Below are positions 44,110-53,552 of a stretch of DNA of 64,000 nucleotides, in pieces; within the stretch, counting starts at the first letter, position 1; each line of letters opens with the position of its first letter. A program made the translations under genes and the position numbers. Source of the stretch: G963669295 sp963669295 (GTDB lineage: Bacteria; Bacteroidota; Bacteroidia; Flavobacteriales_D; CALLUQ01); contig OY769938.1 of the NCBI GenBank assembly GCA_963669295.1, positions 3,162,001-3,226,000 on the forward strand, given 5' to 3'. Under the pieces are notes generated by a model. It saw only the letters and a program-made list of their open reading frames with translations, was not told where the DNA came from and made no database searches.

Positions 44110-44141
44110 TTAACCGCTGTGGCTACGGTCACAGCGGTTAA
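44110..44141 (+). other. Perfect 12-bp hairpin between rpoB and rpoC
   Basis: TTAACCGCTGTG (44110-44121), eight-base loop, CACAGCGGTTAA (44130-44141). No T-run follows, so it is probably an RNA processing or stability element rather than a terminator. It starts 2 bp after the rpoB stop. Confidence 0.75.
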
Positions 44142-44181
44142 ATAAATAAAGGAAATTTTCAACCACTCAATATAAAGAGTT

Positions 44182-47100
44182 ATGGCTTTTAGAAAAAGAG
44201 ACAACAAACAACAAAGTAACTTCCAGAAAATTACCATCAGTTTGGCTTCTCCCGAAATGATCCTTGAACGTTCATCAGGTGAAGTTTTAAAGCCAGAAAC
44301 CATTAACTATAGAACCTATAAGCCGGAGCGTGACGGATTGTTTTGTGAGCGAATTTTTGGCCCGGTAAAAGATTGGGAATGCCATTGTGGTAAATACAAA
44401 AGAATAAGATACAAAGGAATTGTTTGTGATCGATGTGGTGTTGAAGTAACAGAGAAGAAAGTTCGAAGAGAGCGCATGGGACACATTTCTTTGGTAGTGC
44501 CTGTAGCACACATCTGGTACTTCAAATCGCTTCCCAACAAAATTGGTTACTTGTTAGGGTTGCCTACCAAGAAATTGGATCAAATTATTTATTACGAACG
44601 ATATGCTGTAATTCAACCAGGTATTGCTACCAATAAAGAAGGCGAACCATTACAGTACCTCGAATTCCTAACAGAAGAAGAATACCTCGATATATTGGAT
44701 ACCCTACCCAAGGAAAACCAATACCTCGATGATACCGATCCAAACAAATTCGTAGCTCGAATGGGAGCCGATGCGTTGCACGATTTATTGCGACGATTGG
44801 ATTTGGATACTCTTTCTTACGAATTGCGTCATAAAGCCAACACGGAAACGTCGCAACAAAGAAAGAATGAAGCATTAAAACGTTTGCAAGTAGTAGAGGC
44901 CTTTAGAGGTTCTACCGGCCGTATTGAAAACAATCCCGAATGGATGATTATTAAGGTGGTACCTGTTATCCCACCCGAATTGCGTCCGTTGGTGCCGTTA
45001 GATGGTGGCCGATTTGCTACTTCCGATTTGAACGATTTATACAGAAGAGTTATTATTCGTAACAACCGATTGAAGCGATTGATTGAGATCAAAGCACCAG
45101 AGGTGATTTTGAGAAACGAGAAAAGGATGTTGCAAGAAGCAGTTGACTCACTGTTCGATAACTCAAGAAAAGCAAGTGCCGTTAAAACAGAATCAAACCG
45201 TCCGTTAAAATCACTCAGCGATAGCTTGAAAGGTAAGCAAGGGCGTTTCCGTCAAAACCTATTGGGTAAGAGGGTTGATTATTCTGCACGTTCGGTAATT
45301 GTTGTTGGTCCTGAATTAAAGCTGCACGAATGTGGATTGCCTAAAGGCATGGCAGCAGAGCTGTTTAAGCCATTCATCATCCGCAAGATGATTGAAAGGG
45401 GAATCGTAAAAACAGTAAAATCGGCCAAGAAAATTGTAGATAAAAAAGAGCCTGTAGTTTGGGATATTCTTGAAAACGTATTGAAAGGACATCCGGTACT
45501 ACTTAACCGTGCACCAACATTGCACCGTTTGGGTATTCAATCGTTTCAACCTAAGTTAATTGAAGGTAAAGCGATTCAGCTACACCCGCTGGTATGTACT
45601 GCATTCAACGCGGATTTTGATGGTGACCAAATGGCGGTACACGTTCCATTGGGCAATGCCGCAATTTTGGAAGCGCAACTATTAATGTTGGCATCGCACA
45701 ACATTCTTAACCCGGCCAACGGTGCTCCAATTGCTGTACCTTCTCAGGATATGGTATTAGGATTGTACTACATTACCAAAGGACGTAGAAGCGACGACAA
45801 CATCACTGTTAAAGGGGAAGGCATGACCTTCTACTCAGCAGAAGAAGTAACCATCGCTTACAACGAAAAAGAACTCGACTTGCACGCGTACATCAAAGTA
45901 CGTATTGAAGTAAAAGATGGCGATGAGGTGAAGCATGAGATCATTGAAACCACAGCTGGTAAGGTGATCTTTAATGAGTTCGTTCCTGAAGAAATGGGTT
46001 ACATCAATGCATTGTTGACCAAGAAAGCATTGCGAGACATCATTGGTGACATTATGAAGAAAACAGGAATTGCCCGTACAGCGCAGTTCCTTGATGATAT
46101 CAAGCACCTGGGCTACTACCATGCATTCAAAGGTGGATTGTCTTTTAACCTGGAAGATGTAATCATTCCAGAAGAAAAAGAAACCATGGTACAAGAAGCA
46201 GGTAGCAAGGTAGATGAGGTAATGATGAACTATAACATGGGATTGATTACCAACAACGAACGTTACAACCAGATTATTGATATTTGGACGCATACCAACT
46301 CAAGGTTAACACATACCTTGATGAACCGCTTGAAAAACGATAACCAGGGATTCAACTCTATTTACATGATGTTTGACTCTGGAGCGAGGGGATCGAAAGA
46401 ACAAATTCGTCAGCTATCTGGAATGAGGGGACTGATGGCCAAGCCGCAAAAATCAGGTGCTTCGACACAAGAGATTATTGAAAACCCAATTTTGTCGAAC
46501 TTTAAAGAAGGACTGACAATTTTGGAATACTTTATCTCTACTCACGGTGCTCGTAAAGGTTTGGCAGATACCGCCCTTAAAACGGCAGATGCTGGTTACC
46601 TTACACGTCGTTTGGTTGATGTAGCACAAGATGTGATCATCACTGATCAAGACTGTGGTACCCTTAGAGGATTGGTAGCAACAGCGTTGAAGAAAAATGA
46701 AGATGTAGTTGAATCATTGTACGACCGAATCTTGGGTAGAACCACTGTGCACGATATCTATCACCCGCAAACAGGTGACTTGATCATTAGCTCAGGGGAA
46801 GAGATTACCGAAGAAGTAGCTGCTACCATCGAAGAATCTCCGGTAGAAGAAGTGGAAATCAGATCGGTATTGACCTGTGAAATGAAGCGTGGTGTTTGTG
46901 CCAAGTGTTATGGTAGAAGCTTAGCATCAGGCCGAATGGTTCAAAAAGGTGAGGCAGTAGGTGTAATTGCTGCTCAATCGATTGGGGAACCAGGTACTCA
47001 GCTTACATTGAGAACATTCCACGTGGGTGGTACTGCATCTAACATTGCTGATGAATCAGACATTAGAGCTAAATACGAAGGTAAACTCGAAATCGATGAG

Positions 47101-48492
47101 TTGAGAACTGTAACTAAGGTGAACGATGAAGGAGAGAAAGTAGAAGTAGTGATTGGTCGTTCGGCAGAGATGAAAATCATTGATAAGAATACCGGAATTG
47201 TATTGACCACCAATAACATCCCTTACGGTGCACACTTGTTTATGAAGAACAATGCTAAAGTCAAGAAGAATGATTTGATTTGTAGCTGGGATCCATACAA
47301 CGCTGTGATCTTATCGGATGAAAAAGGGAAGTTGGCATTTGAGAACATTGAAGAAGGCATTACTTTCCGTGAAGAAGTGGATGAGCAAACAGGATTTAAG
47401 GAGAAGGTGATTATTGAAAGTAGGGACAAGAAGAAAAACCCTGCGATTAAAATCATCAACTCGAAGAAAGAAGAACTACGTAACTTCAACATTCCTGTGG
47501 GCGCACACATTGTTGTAAATGAAGGCGACGCCATTGAGCCTGGTAGTATTTTGGTGAAAATCCCAAGGGTTGCAGGTAAATCAGGTGATATTACTGGTGG
47601 TCTGCCAAGGGTAACCGAGCTGTTTGAAGCACGTAACCCATCTAACCCAGCGGTAGTAACCGAAATTGATGGAATTGTTTCATTCGGAAAAATCAAGCGT
47701 GGTAACCGTGAGGTCATTGTAGAATCGAAAACTGGCCAAACAAAGAAATACCTTGCTTCATTATCGAAGCATATTCTGGTACAGGAAAACGATTACGTGA
47801 AAGCGGGTCAACCATTAACCGATGGTGCAATTACGCCAGCTGATATCCTTGCAATTCAAGGACCAACTAAGGTACAGGAATACCTTGTAAATGAGATTCA
47901 AGAAGTATATCGTTTGCAAGGGGTGAAAATCAACGACAAGCACTTTGAAGTGATTGTTCGCCAGATGATGCGTAAGGTTGAAATTGAAGACCCAGGAGAC
48001 ACTAAGTTCCTCGAAAAACAAGGAGTGAACAAGGTTGACTTTATGACTGAAAACGATGAGATTTTCGGCATGAAGGTAGTGGTTGAACCAGGTGATTCAG
48101 AAAACTTGAAAGCAGGACAGATCATCAGTGCAAGAAAACTACGTGATGAGAACTCTGTTCTAAAGCGTAAAGATAAAACACCGGTAGAGTCGAGAGAAGC
48201 CGTTGCGGCAACATCAAGACCGATGCTTCAAGGTATTACCAGAGCATCGCTGCAAACCGATAGCTTTATCTCAGCAGCTTCATTCCAGGAAACGACTAAA
48301 GTATTGAACGAAGCCGCTGTAAGTGGTAAGGTTGATGCTCTACTAGGATTGAAAGAGAACGTTATTGTAGGACACTTAATTCCGGCTGGAACCGGTATCA
48401 GAGAATACGACAAGCTTGTGGTAGGATCGCAAGAAGAATACGATGCGTTGCTGGAAGCTAAAGAGCTTGAAAAAGTTGAAATCGAAGACTAA
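44182..48492 (+). CDS. rpoC: DNA-directed RNA polymerase subunit beta'
   Basis: 1436 residues. N-terminal zinc ribbon (CHCGKYKRIRYKGIVCDRCG), catalytic NADFDGDQMAVH with three Asp for Mg2+, rudder/bridge region, and the second zinc site (CEMKRGVCAKCYG). Single intact chain; no split with rpoB. Ends in a strong terminator. Confidence 0.98.
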   Translation: MAFRKRDNKQQSNFQKITISLASPEMILERSSGEVLKPETINYRTYKPERDGLFCERIFGPVKDWECHCGKYKRIRYKGIVCDRCGVEVTEKKVRRERMGHISLVVPVAHIWYFKSLPNKIGYLLGLPTKKLDQIIYYERYAVIQPGIATNKEGEPLQYLEFLTEEEYLDILDTLPKENQYLDDTDPNKFVARMGADALHDLLRRLDLDTLSYELRHKANTETSQQRKNEALKRLQVVEAFRGSTGRIENNPEWMIIKVVPVIPPELRPLVPLDGGRFATSDLNDLYRRVIIRNNRLKRLIEIKAPEVILRNEKRMLQEAVDSLFDNSRKASAVKTESNRPLKSLSDSLKGKQGRFRQNLLGKRVDYSARSVIVVGPELKLHECGLPKGMAAELFKPFIIRKMIERGIVKTVKSAKKIVDKKEPVVWDILENVLKGHPVLLNRAPTLHRLGIQSFQPKLIEGKAIQLHPLVCTAFNADFDGDQMAVHVPLGNAAILEAQLLMLASHNILNPANGAPIAVPSQDMVLGLYYITKGRRSDDNITVKGEGMTFYSAEEVTIAYNEKELDLHAYIKVRIEVKDGDEVKHEIIETTAGKVIFNEFVPEEMGYINALLTKKALRDIIGDIMKKTGIARTAQFLDDIKHLGYYHAFKGGLSFNLEDVIIPEEKETMVQEAGSKVDEVMMNYNMGLITNNERYNQIIDIWTHTNSRLTHTLMNRLKNDNQGFNSIYMMFDSGARGSKEQIRQLSGMRGLMAKPQKSGASTQEIIENPILSNFKEGLTILEYFISTHGARKGLADTALKTADAGYLTRRLVDVAQDVIITDQDCGTLRGLVATALKKNEDVVESLYDRILGRTTVHDIYHPQTGDLIISSGEEITEEVAATIEESPVEEVEIRSVLTCEMKRGVCAKCYGRSLASGRMVQKGEAVGVIAAQSIGEPGTQLTLRTFHVGGTASNIADESDIRAKYEGKLEIDELRTVTKVNDEGEKVEVVIGRSAEMKIIDKNTGIVLTTNNIPYGAHLFMKNNAKVKKNDLICSWDPYNAVILSDEKGKLAFENIEEGITFREEVDEQTGFKEKVIIESRDKKKNPAIKIINSKKEELRNFNIPVGAHIVVNEGDAIEPGSILVKIPRVAGKSGDITGGLPRVTELFEARNPSNPAVVTEIDGIVSFGKIKRGNREVIVESKTGQTKKYLASLSKHILVQENDYVKAGQPLTDGAITPADILAIQGPTKVQEYLVNEIQEVYRLQGVKINDKHFEVIVRQMMRKVEIEDPGDTKFLEKQGVNKVDFMTENDEIFGMKVVVEPGDSENLKAGQIISARKLRDENSVLKRKDKTPVESREAVAATSRPMLQGITRASLQTDSFISAASFQETTKVLNEAAVSGKVDALLGLKENVIVGHLIPAGTGIREYDKLVVGSQEEYDALLEAKELEKVEIED

Positions 48493-48493
48493 C

Positions 48494-48529
48494 AAAAAGC
48501 CCCTTGAACATTCAAGGGGCTTTTTTTTT
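48494..48529 (+). terminator. Intrinsic terminator after rpoC
   Basis: GCCCCTTGAA (48499-48508) / TTCAAGGGGC (48511-48520), two-base loop (in practice four), T9. Start of the next gene is 11 bp further. Confidence 0.93.
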
Positions 48530-48540
48530 AACCAATAATT

Positions 48541-48867
48541 ATGGAAGAAGAAAATAACAATTCCAACCAATTAAACATTGAACTAACGGAAGACGTTGCC
48601 GAAGGAATTTATTCCAACCTGGCAGTGATTACCCATTCTAATTCCGAATTCGTAGCTGACTTTATTCGCATTATGCCTGGCGTGCCTAAGGCAAAGGTGA
48701 AGTCGAGGATTGTTTTAACACCTCAACATGCCAAACGATTAATGAAAGCACTAGCAGATAATATTTCGAAATATGAAGCTGCTCATGGCACCATTGCCGA
48801 TACTGAGTTGCCTGGAGCTGGCGGTGCTTACCCATTAAGTTTTGGAGGACCAACAGCACAAGCATAG
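48541..48867 (+). CDS. DUF3467 domain-containing protein
   Basis: 108 residues. NIELTEDVAEGIYSNLAVIT, HSNSEFVADFIRIMPG and RIVLTPQHAKRLMKAL match the DUF3467 family, which is often next to rpoC in Bacteroidota. Function unknown; no signal peptide. With only 11 bp between the terminator T-run and its ATG there is no room for a separate promoter after the terminator, so expression would come from read-through or a promoter inside rpoC. Confidence 0.9.
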   Translation: MEEENNNSNQLNIELTEDVAEGIYSNLAVITHSNSEFVADFIRIMPGVPKAKVKSRIVLTPQHAKRLMKALADNISKYEAAHGTIADTELPGAGGAYPLSFGGPTAQA

Positions 48868-48888
48868 TAGCATCAAACATATTACATC

Positions 48889-48920
48889 AAAAAGCCATTC
48901 GTTAACGAGTGGCTTTTTTT
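48889..48920 (+). terminator. Bidirectional terminator between DUF3467 and the patatin gene
   Basis: AAAAAGCCATTCG (48889-48901) pairs with CGAGTGGCTTTTT (one G-T pair), T7 on the plus side, T5 on the minus side. The convergent patatin gene ends at 48923. Confidence 0.88.
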
Positions 48921-48922
48921 GT

Positions 48923-51157
48923 TTAATCAAGTGCTTTTTTGTTGAATAAAATATACCCGAAATGAATAAGAAAGCTGTAAGGATCCTCTTTGTTAAAGTC
49001 GTAATAATTTAAACTAAGACTTAAAGGCCCTAATGGGCTGTGGTATACCGTAGCCAATGTACCAATGTAGTAACGTTGTTCAAACTCTACCCCGTAATAG
49101 GCTTTGAAATCAGAGTCTCCTCTAACAATTGTATTGGCAGGTTGAAAAACATATCCCTCCAAACGAACATCGAAGTTTTTCTTGAAATTGTAAACGGTTC
49201 TTAACCCACCAGCAGCATATTTATGCGCCCTAAATTGTTCTTGAAACAATGTTTTGCTTTCTGGAATAGGCTGAAAGGCGGGTGCGGCCAAAATAGAGGC
49301 AGAATAATTGCTGAAAAAAGGTTGCGTGGAGTATACCCCTTCAGTGTGGAATCCAAACTCTACTTTGCCAAGGCGTTTAAAATAATTGCTGTATTCAAAC
49401 TTAAACTGTAACCAGGTGTGTTGGGTCTTGAAAATCCTTACCAACCGCGCATCGGCTTCAGGTGCTGTTGAGCCAGGCACCGATTCTTCGTCGCCTTGAA
49501 CGTAACGGCCACGTAAAGACAAATAGGTGCCTTCGCTGGCATATTGCTTACGATTTAATGTACTGCGCTCGTAAGTAATTCCGGCAGTATATACTTTCAC
49601 CTTAGTTTGATCAGCAGTATCAATAGACGAAAAATTATCGGTTTGATAATATTCGTTGTTCAAATAAGCATATTTAATATCGGTGGTTAATCGCCCCTTA
49701 TTGCGTACTGGCATGCCAATGTTTAACCCAGCATATTGCTCATTTTTTACCAGGAAAGATGGTTTAACGTCTTCAAAGAATGTAGCAAAACTCTTGAAAT
49801 AATCCCATCGATTTAATGTGAACACCGGTTCGATGTAAAAGGGTTGTTTTACAGGGAAATCAAGGCGGGCTTTTAGCTGTGCCGACCCATAAAACTTACC
49901 AAAGTAGGAATTGGCACTAACACTTAAGCCTGACTTCCCGAGATGATTGTATCGCAACTCAATGAAACCAGTATTGATAGGGCGTGAGGAAAAGTTACCT
50001 CCGAAGTTGGTGATGATATTATTTTCCTTTTTCACCTTCATTTGAAGGGTATAAAAGCCGGTTTCTTCTTTGTACTCCGCTTTGGGGTAGGTGAACTTGA
50101 TCTTGTCGTCTGAAAACACCCTGAAATAGCGAGGCTTTAAATCTTCTAAAGAGAAAGTATCTTCCCTGGTTTGAAGAATCTTTCTTACATACAATGTTTG
50201 TTTTTTATTCAGTCCATCAATGGTAATGGTATCAAACACAATAGGAGGCTGAGATGCTCTGAATAAGGCTCGTCGTTCATTGAGTAACTTACGGTCTTCA
50301 CGTCGCTCTATAGAGGCCTTAATCTCGTCCATTTGAGCCATGGCGGCTTCATAACCGGCACGTATAGTTTCTTTTGGGTTAGAGAAGTCGAAAGTACCTG
50401 CATCGGATTTTGGTTCGATAATAATCCCGTTTTCACAAATGGCGGAATAATCGGTGCGGTAAATCAACATGTTTTTTATCTGCGAAATAATATCATCTTC
50501 ATTGGGAGGGTCAACCTGGCTGGATACATTGCTTCCAATAATAATGTCGGGAAAGAATTCATTGTACATTACATCAGTAGGGAAGTTGTTATACAGCCCT
50601 CCATCAAACAACAATTTCCCGTTTACGGTAATGGGTTTGAGGTAAAAGGGGTAAGACATCGAAGCGCGTACCGCTTCATTCAAATGCCCACTTTTAAATA
50701 TAACTTGTTTTTTGTCTTGAATATCTGCAGCTACACAACGAAAAGGAATGAATAAACTATCAAAGTTGTAATTGGCTGCTGCCGAAGCGCCCGACAATCC
50801 TTCCATCAAGTCGAAATCCATCGCCGTAGGCGTAATGATATTGGTTGGTATGGAAGTTTGTAAAATGGAGTCGGTCAAAAATTTAATGCTGATCCATGAG
50901 GCATCTTCTTCTTTTTGTTTAAAAAAGTAGATGTATTGGTCTTCAATTTTCCCTTGTGTAAGTATTTGAAATTTTTCGGTGGATACGAGTCCTTCAATTT
51001 GTTCGGGTGAATACCCAGAAGCATACATGCCAGCTATAGAGGCTCCCATAGAGGTGCCTGCAATGTAATCGATGGGAATGTTGTTTTCTTCCAGCGCTTT
51101 TAATACGCCAATATGGGATAAGGCAGTTCCTCCCCCTCCGCTTAATACCACACCCAC
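48923..51157 (-). CDS. Patatin-like phospholipase with outer-membrane beta-barrel (PlpD/type Vd-like)
   Basis: 744 residues from the GTG at 51157, the only canonical start. Patatin domain: GGGGTALSHIGVL (oxyanion loop), GTSMG (nucleophile Ser), DGGLYNNFP (catalytic Asp). A POTRA-like part (about 310-390) and a C-terminal 16-strand-type surface antigen barrel (about 390-744, ending FGYILFNKKALD) follow. Upstream, still in frame to 51232, lies a textbook signal peptide (RQKHIILSTLLTFLAFTSLA-Q) with no ATG/GTG/TTG; the codon at 51232 is ATA. Full coding likely starts there. Hydrolyses phospholipids at or outside the outer membrane. Confidence 0.88.
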   Translation of the reverse strand: MGVVLSGGGGTALSHIGVLKALEENNIPIDYIAGTSMGASIAGMYASGYSPEQIEGLVSTEKFQILTQGKIEDQYIYFFKQKEEDASWISIKFLTDSILQTSIPTNIITPTAMDFDLMEGLSGASAAANYNFDSLFIPFRCVAADIQDKKQVIFKSGHLNEAVRASMSYPFYLKPITVNGKLLFDGGLYNNFPTDVMYNEFFPDIIIGSNVSSQVDPPNEDDIISQIKNMLIYRTDYSAICENGIIIEPKSDAGTFDFSNPKETIRAGYEAAMAQMDEIKASIERREDRKLLNERRALFRASQPPIVFDTITIDGLNKKQTLYVRKILQTREDTFSLEDLKPRYFRVFSDDKIKFTYPKAEYKEETGFYTLQMKVKKENNIITNFGGNFSSRPINTGFIELRYNHLGKSGLSVSANSYFGKFYGSAQLKARLDFPVKQPFYIEPVFTLNRWDYFKSFATFFEDVKPSFLVKNEQYAGLNIGMPVRNKGRLTTDIKYAYLNNEYYQTDNFSSIDTADQTKVKVYTAGITYERSTLNRKQYASEGTYLSLRGRYVQGDEESVPGSTAPEADARLVRIFKTQHTWLQFKFEYSNYFKRLGKVEFGFHTEGVYSTQPFFSNYSASILAAPAFQPIPESKTLFQEQFRAHKYAAGGLRTVYNFKKNFDVRLEGYVFQPANTIVRGDSDFKAYYGVEFEQRYYIGTLATVYHSPLGPLSLSLNYYDFNKEDPYSFLIHFGYILFNKKALD

Positions 51158-51255
51158 CTTTTGTGCAAGTGAAGTAAAAGCAAGGAATGTTAGGAGCGTT
51201 GAGAGTATAATATGTTTTTGCCTGTTCCCTATTGTATCACACTTTTCCCTTGTAA

Positions 51256-51263
51256 CAAAATTA
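51256..51263 (-). promoter_or_regulatory. -7 promoter box of the patatin gene
   Basis: CAAAATTA on the plus strand, TAATTTTG on the minus: full match to TAnnTTTG. A transcript from here would begin about 51250, just upstream of the predicted signal peptide, limiting the start codon to that segment. Confidence 0.5.
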
Positions 51264-51340
51264 CTAAAGTTTTGTTACTTGTTCGATTACGCTAATACAA
51301 CGAAAATTTAGTGAAATGGTTTGGAAAAAGCACAAATACT

Positions 51341-52150
51341 TTATTCACTACTAAAATTACCTGTTTGAATCTGCTCAATGATTTGTGCAAAGTAGGAGGG
51401 AGCGTACTGCAATCTTGAACCGTACCAGGAAAAATATTCCCCATCAACCACAAGCACTTTAGAGGAAGGAAACAGCTCTTGAAACTCTTGAAGGTGTTTG
51501 GTTTTAAAAGGATATGGCTCGGATGAAAGCATGATAATATCTAATGCCATTTTCTGGAGGTTTTCTGGCGTTACTTCAGGATAGCGAGGTAGAGCAATCG
51601 CATTTTTCCACCCGCACCGCTCTATAATATGGTGAATAAAAGTTTCATCTCCAGCTACCATGTATGGGTCTTTCCAAATGAAATAAGCCACTTTTAAAGG
51701 TGGTTGGCTGGAACTTACTGGCATATTGGCAAAGGCAGTGGTGATTTTTTTAGTCAATGCCTGTGCTTCTGTCGCTTTTCCAGTGATTTTACCTACAGCT
51801 TGTATCATATCAAGAGCTGCGGGAACGGTTTCAATATCACTCATCCACACGTTGTACTGCTCCATTAACCGTTGGATTTGTGATTGCTCGTTTTCTTCCT
51901 TGTTGCCAATGATAAGGTCGGGTTGAAGCGCTGCTATTCGTTCAAAATTAACCGTTTTAGTACCACCAACCCTCGGCTTACTACGAAACATTGATTCGGG
52001 GTGTACGCAAAATTTTGTAATACCAACCACCTCTTTTTCTAATCCCAGGTCGAACAACAATTCGGTTTGTGAGGGAACAAGAGAAACAATCCGTTGAGGT
52101 ACCTTTGGCAAGATAATGCTACGCCCCAACTGATCCGTAAATGTGGCCAT
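51341..52150 (-). CDS. BtuF-like helical-backbone metal receptor
   Basis: 269 residues, no signal peptide. VPQRIVSLVPSQTELLFDLG and LQPDLIIGNKEEN are the periplasmic-binding-protein fold of cobalamin/siderophore ABC systems. Cytoplasmic versions without a transporter are frequent in Bacteroidota; ligand unknown. It starts 1 bp after the stop of the cystathionine beta-synthase-type gene, in the same operon. Start ATG 52150 gives a sensible DQLGRSIILPKVPQRI beginning. Confidence 0.85.
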   Translation of the reverse strand: MATFTDQLGRSIILPKVPQRIVSLVPSQTELLFDLGLEKEVVGITKFCVHPESMFRSKPRVGGTKTVNFERIAALQPDLIIGNKEENEQSQIQRLMEQYNVWMSDIETVPAALDMIQAVGKITGKATEAQALTKKITTAFANMPVSSSQPPLKVAYFIWKDPYMVAGDETFIHHIIERCGWKNAIALPRYPEVTPENLQKMALDIIMLSSEPYPFKTKHLQEFQELFPSSKVLVVDGEYFSWYGSRLQYAPSYFAQIIEQIQTGNFSSE

Positions 52151-52151
52151 A

Positions 52152-53513
52152 CTAGCTTATCGCTCCAATAATGTCGTGTTTGGTTACAATGTGCATGTCG
52201 TTGCCATCGTATTGAACCATCAATGCATTTACTTCCTGATTTAGCTTTTTGGAGATGCTTTCAATACTTTCTTCTCCTTTTACTATTGGAAATGGATCTT
52301 GCATAATAGATGCAATGGTGGCATCTTTCATTTCAGGAGTTTCCAACAATCGGGCAAATAACACATTGTCGTTCAATGAACCTACAAAGGCACCGTTATC
52401 CTTAATAGGGATTTGAGAGATGTTATGACGTGTCATTGTTTCAACTGCTAATGTAATAGGATCGTTTACATTGAGGGTAACCAGGGGGAGGCTTCCGCGT
52501 TTCAATACCAGGTCCTTTGCAGTAATTTTCTCCTCTTCTAAGAAACCACGATCACGCATCCAATCGTCGTTAAACATTTTCCCTACGTATCGGCTTCCAT
52601 GGTCATGAAAAAGCACCACCACTACATCGTCTTCGGTAAAATGCTCTTGCAGCTGCAATACCCCTTTAATGGCAGAACCTGCAGAGTTGCCTACAAAAAT
52701 GCCTTCTTCCAAAGCCAACTTTCGGGTGTAAATGGCGGCATCTTTATCGGTCACTTTTTCAAAGTGATCAATGATATCAAAATCTACATTTTCTGGTAAA
52801 ATATCTTCCCCAATTCCTTCTGTGATGTAAGGATAGATCTCATTTTCGTCAAATATCCCAGTTTCGTGATACTTTTTAAATACCGATCCATAGGTATCGA
52901 TGCCCCAAACCTTAATGTTGGGATTTTTTTCCTTTAGGTATTTCCCAACACCAGATACAGTACCACCGGTACCAACACCAACAACAAAGTGTGTTATTTT
53001 GCCTTCCGTTTGTTCCCAAATTTCAGGACCAGTGCTCAAGTAATGTGCTTTTCTATTGGAGAGGTTGTTGTATTGATTAATGTAAAACGAATTGGGGGTT
53101 TCTTCGCTCAATCGCTTGGCTACCGAGTAATACGATCTAGGATCATCTGGTGTAACATTAGTGGGACATACAATAACTTCTGCTCCAACAGCACGTAAAA
53201 TATCCATCTTCTCTTGCGATTGCTTGTCGCTCAGGGTGCAGATCAATTTATACCCTTTAATAATACAGGCCAATGCAAGTCCCATTCCGGTATTTCCAGA
53301 AGTACCTTCTATAATGGTGCCTCCTGGTTTTATTTTGCCTTCCTTCTCAGCATCTTCAATCATTTGAAGTGCCATTCGATCTTTTACGGAATTGCCTGGG
53401 TTAGTAGTTTCTACTTTAGCCAATACTGTGGCTTTCATGCCGGCAGTGAGCTTGTTGATTTTTACCAATGGAGTATTGCCAATGGTTTCCAGGATGTTGT
53501 TGTAATATTGCAT
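52152..53513 (-). CDS. Cystathionine beta-synthase-type PLP enzyme with CBS domain pair
   Basis: 453 residues. PLP lysine in NPGNSVKDRMA (residue about 43), EGTSGNTGMGLA and GTGGTVSGVGKYLK bind the cofactor, as in cysteine synthase and CBS. Two CBS domains fill about 335-453 (LVTLNVNDPITLAVETM, DPFPIVKGEESIES). Joins serine with homocysteine or sulfide; the exact substrate is not fixed. Starts 36 bp after the LolC/E-like gene end; a CAAACTTA (TAAGTTTG on the minus strand) at 53545-53552 may be its promoter. Confidence 0.93.
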   Translation of the reverse strand: MQYYNNILETIGNTPLVKINKLTAGMKATVLAKVETTNPGNSVKDRMALQMIEDAEKEGKIKPGGTIIEGTSGNTGMGLALACIIKGYKLICTLSDKQSQEKMDILRAVGAEVIVCPTNVTPDDPRSYYSVAKRLSEETPNSFYINQYNNLSNRKAHYLSTGPEIWEQTEGKITHFVVGVGTGGTVSGVGKYLKEKNPNIKVWGIDTYGSVFKKYHETGIFDENEIYPYITEGIGEDILPENVDFDIIDHFEKVTDKDAAIYTRKLALEEGIFVGNSAGSAIKGVLQLQEHFTEDDVVVVLFHDHGSRYVGKMFNDDWMRDRGFLEEEKITAKDLVLKRGSLPLVTLNVNDPITLAVETMTRHNISQIPIKDNGAFVGSLNDNVLFARLLETPEMKDATIASIMQDPFPIVKGEESIESISKKLNQEVNALMVQYDGNDMHIVTKHDIIGAIS

Positions 53514-53544
53514 GGTTAACTGTTAAAATTTGCCGTAAAGTTAC

Positions 53545-53552
53545 CAAACTTA
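53545..53552 (-). promoter_or_regulatory. -7 promoter box of the CBS gene
   Basis: TAAGTTTG on the minus strand, full match to TAnnTTTG, 32 bp before the ATG at 53513; it overlaps the stop of the upstream permease gene. No clear -33 TTG. Confidence 0.45.
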
